A stretch of DNA of 32,756 bases from Bacillota bacterium. Lineage in GTDB: Bacteria > Bacillota > Clostridia > Acetivibrionales > DTU013. This document shows positions 32,600 to 32,756 of the stretch, one piece after another (the first letter of the stretch is position 1; the number at the start of each line of letters is the position of its first letter). Position numbers and translations under genes: made by a program. Where the stretch lies: contig JAEYRB010000047.1 in NCBI GenBank assembly GCA_023409735.1, forward strand, positions 1 through 32,756, written 5' to 3'. The notes beneath the pieces are model-generated. The model was not told where the DNA came from, did not search any database, and saw only the letters and a program-made list of their open reading frames with translations.

Positions 32600-32756
32600 C
32601 TTATAACAGCCTTTAACTCAGAAAATTAGCTGTAGCATTTTCTTATGCGCATTTTTTCGAGTTTGGTACATTATTTTGGAAAGTGGCTAAAAAATGAGCA
32701 GAATTTCAAGTAGGGTACAGATTTTTAACATAAAATTGGCGTATTCATTGTTGTAT

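Overview
The window looks like a low-GC Firmicute of the class Clostridia. It has AT-rich intergenic DNA, strong GGAGG ribosome binding sites, TTG and GTG starts, CCA-encoding tRNA genes, a CarD/TRCF-type regulator, an S-layer-homology fragment and a YesMN-type two-component system. I cannot name the genus from sequence alone. The right 6.2 kb (about 26.36-32.60 kb) is an integrated mobile element; the rest is chromosome with scattered signs of decay and insertion.

Layout. 1-2.8 kb: a sugar-type YesM/YesN two-component system (the kinase runs off the left edge). 2.95-3.6 kb: a fragment of a ricin-type lectin domain next to an ORF-less group II intron. 3.6-6.6 kb: a ThuA-like protein and a Gfo/Idh/MocA oxidoreductase in one operon, with a divergent AraC regulator; probably keto-sugar metabolism. 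7.0-8.0 kb: a MerR/TipA-like drug-sensing regulator with a 19-bp-spacer promoter and a possible internal TipAS start, then an S-layer-homology remnant. 8.1-10.7 kb: a DHHW/AlgJ-like protein and an MBOAT (AlgI-like) acyltransferase, an extracellular polymer O-acetylation pair. 11.3-14.8 kb: CarD-like regulator, DUF2161 PDDEXK-like protein, lipoprotein, tRNA-Thr, a 48-residue membrane microprotein carrying a GGADGPTAI motif, and a GNAT. 15-16.7 kb: an acyl-CoA synthetase. 17-18.9 kb: a YtrA-like GntR regulator with its ABC transporter and a palindromic operator over the promoter. 19.5-25 kb: iron-type alcohol dehydrogenase, tRNA-Arg (with an orphan copy of its promoter 0.86 kb upstream), a DJ-1/PfpI protein and divergent WYL regulator, and an XRE membrane regulator broken by two frameshifts. 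25.3-26.2 kb: a dusB-like tRNA-dihydrouridine synthase.

The mobile element (about 6.23 kb) sits in a displaced second copy of the dus 3' end. It is bounded by 16-bp direct repeats and encodes a Tn916-type tyrosine integrase, an FtsK/TcpA-like DNA translocase, a replication initiator with the HUH endonuclease plus superfamily 3 helicase architecture of CRESS-DNA viruses and their plasmid relatives, and a small unknown protein. Two adjacent stem-loops lie just upstream of rep and are the best origin candidate. Cargo is a small-molecule kinase (aminoglycoside phosphotransferase fold) and two GNAT acetyltransferases, one killed by an amber codon. The joined element ends form a perfect inverted repeat (CAGGGGATGA / TCATCCCCTG) around the crossover, and paired GTTACTAAT repeats flank each end. 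This element, with its nested dus history, is the most interesting object in the window.
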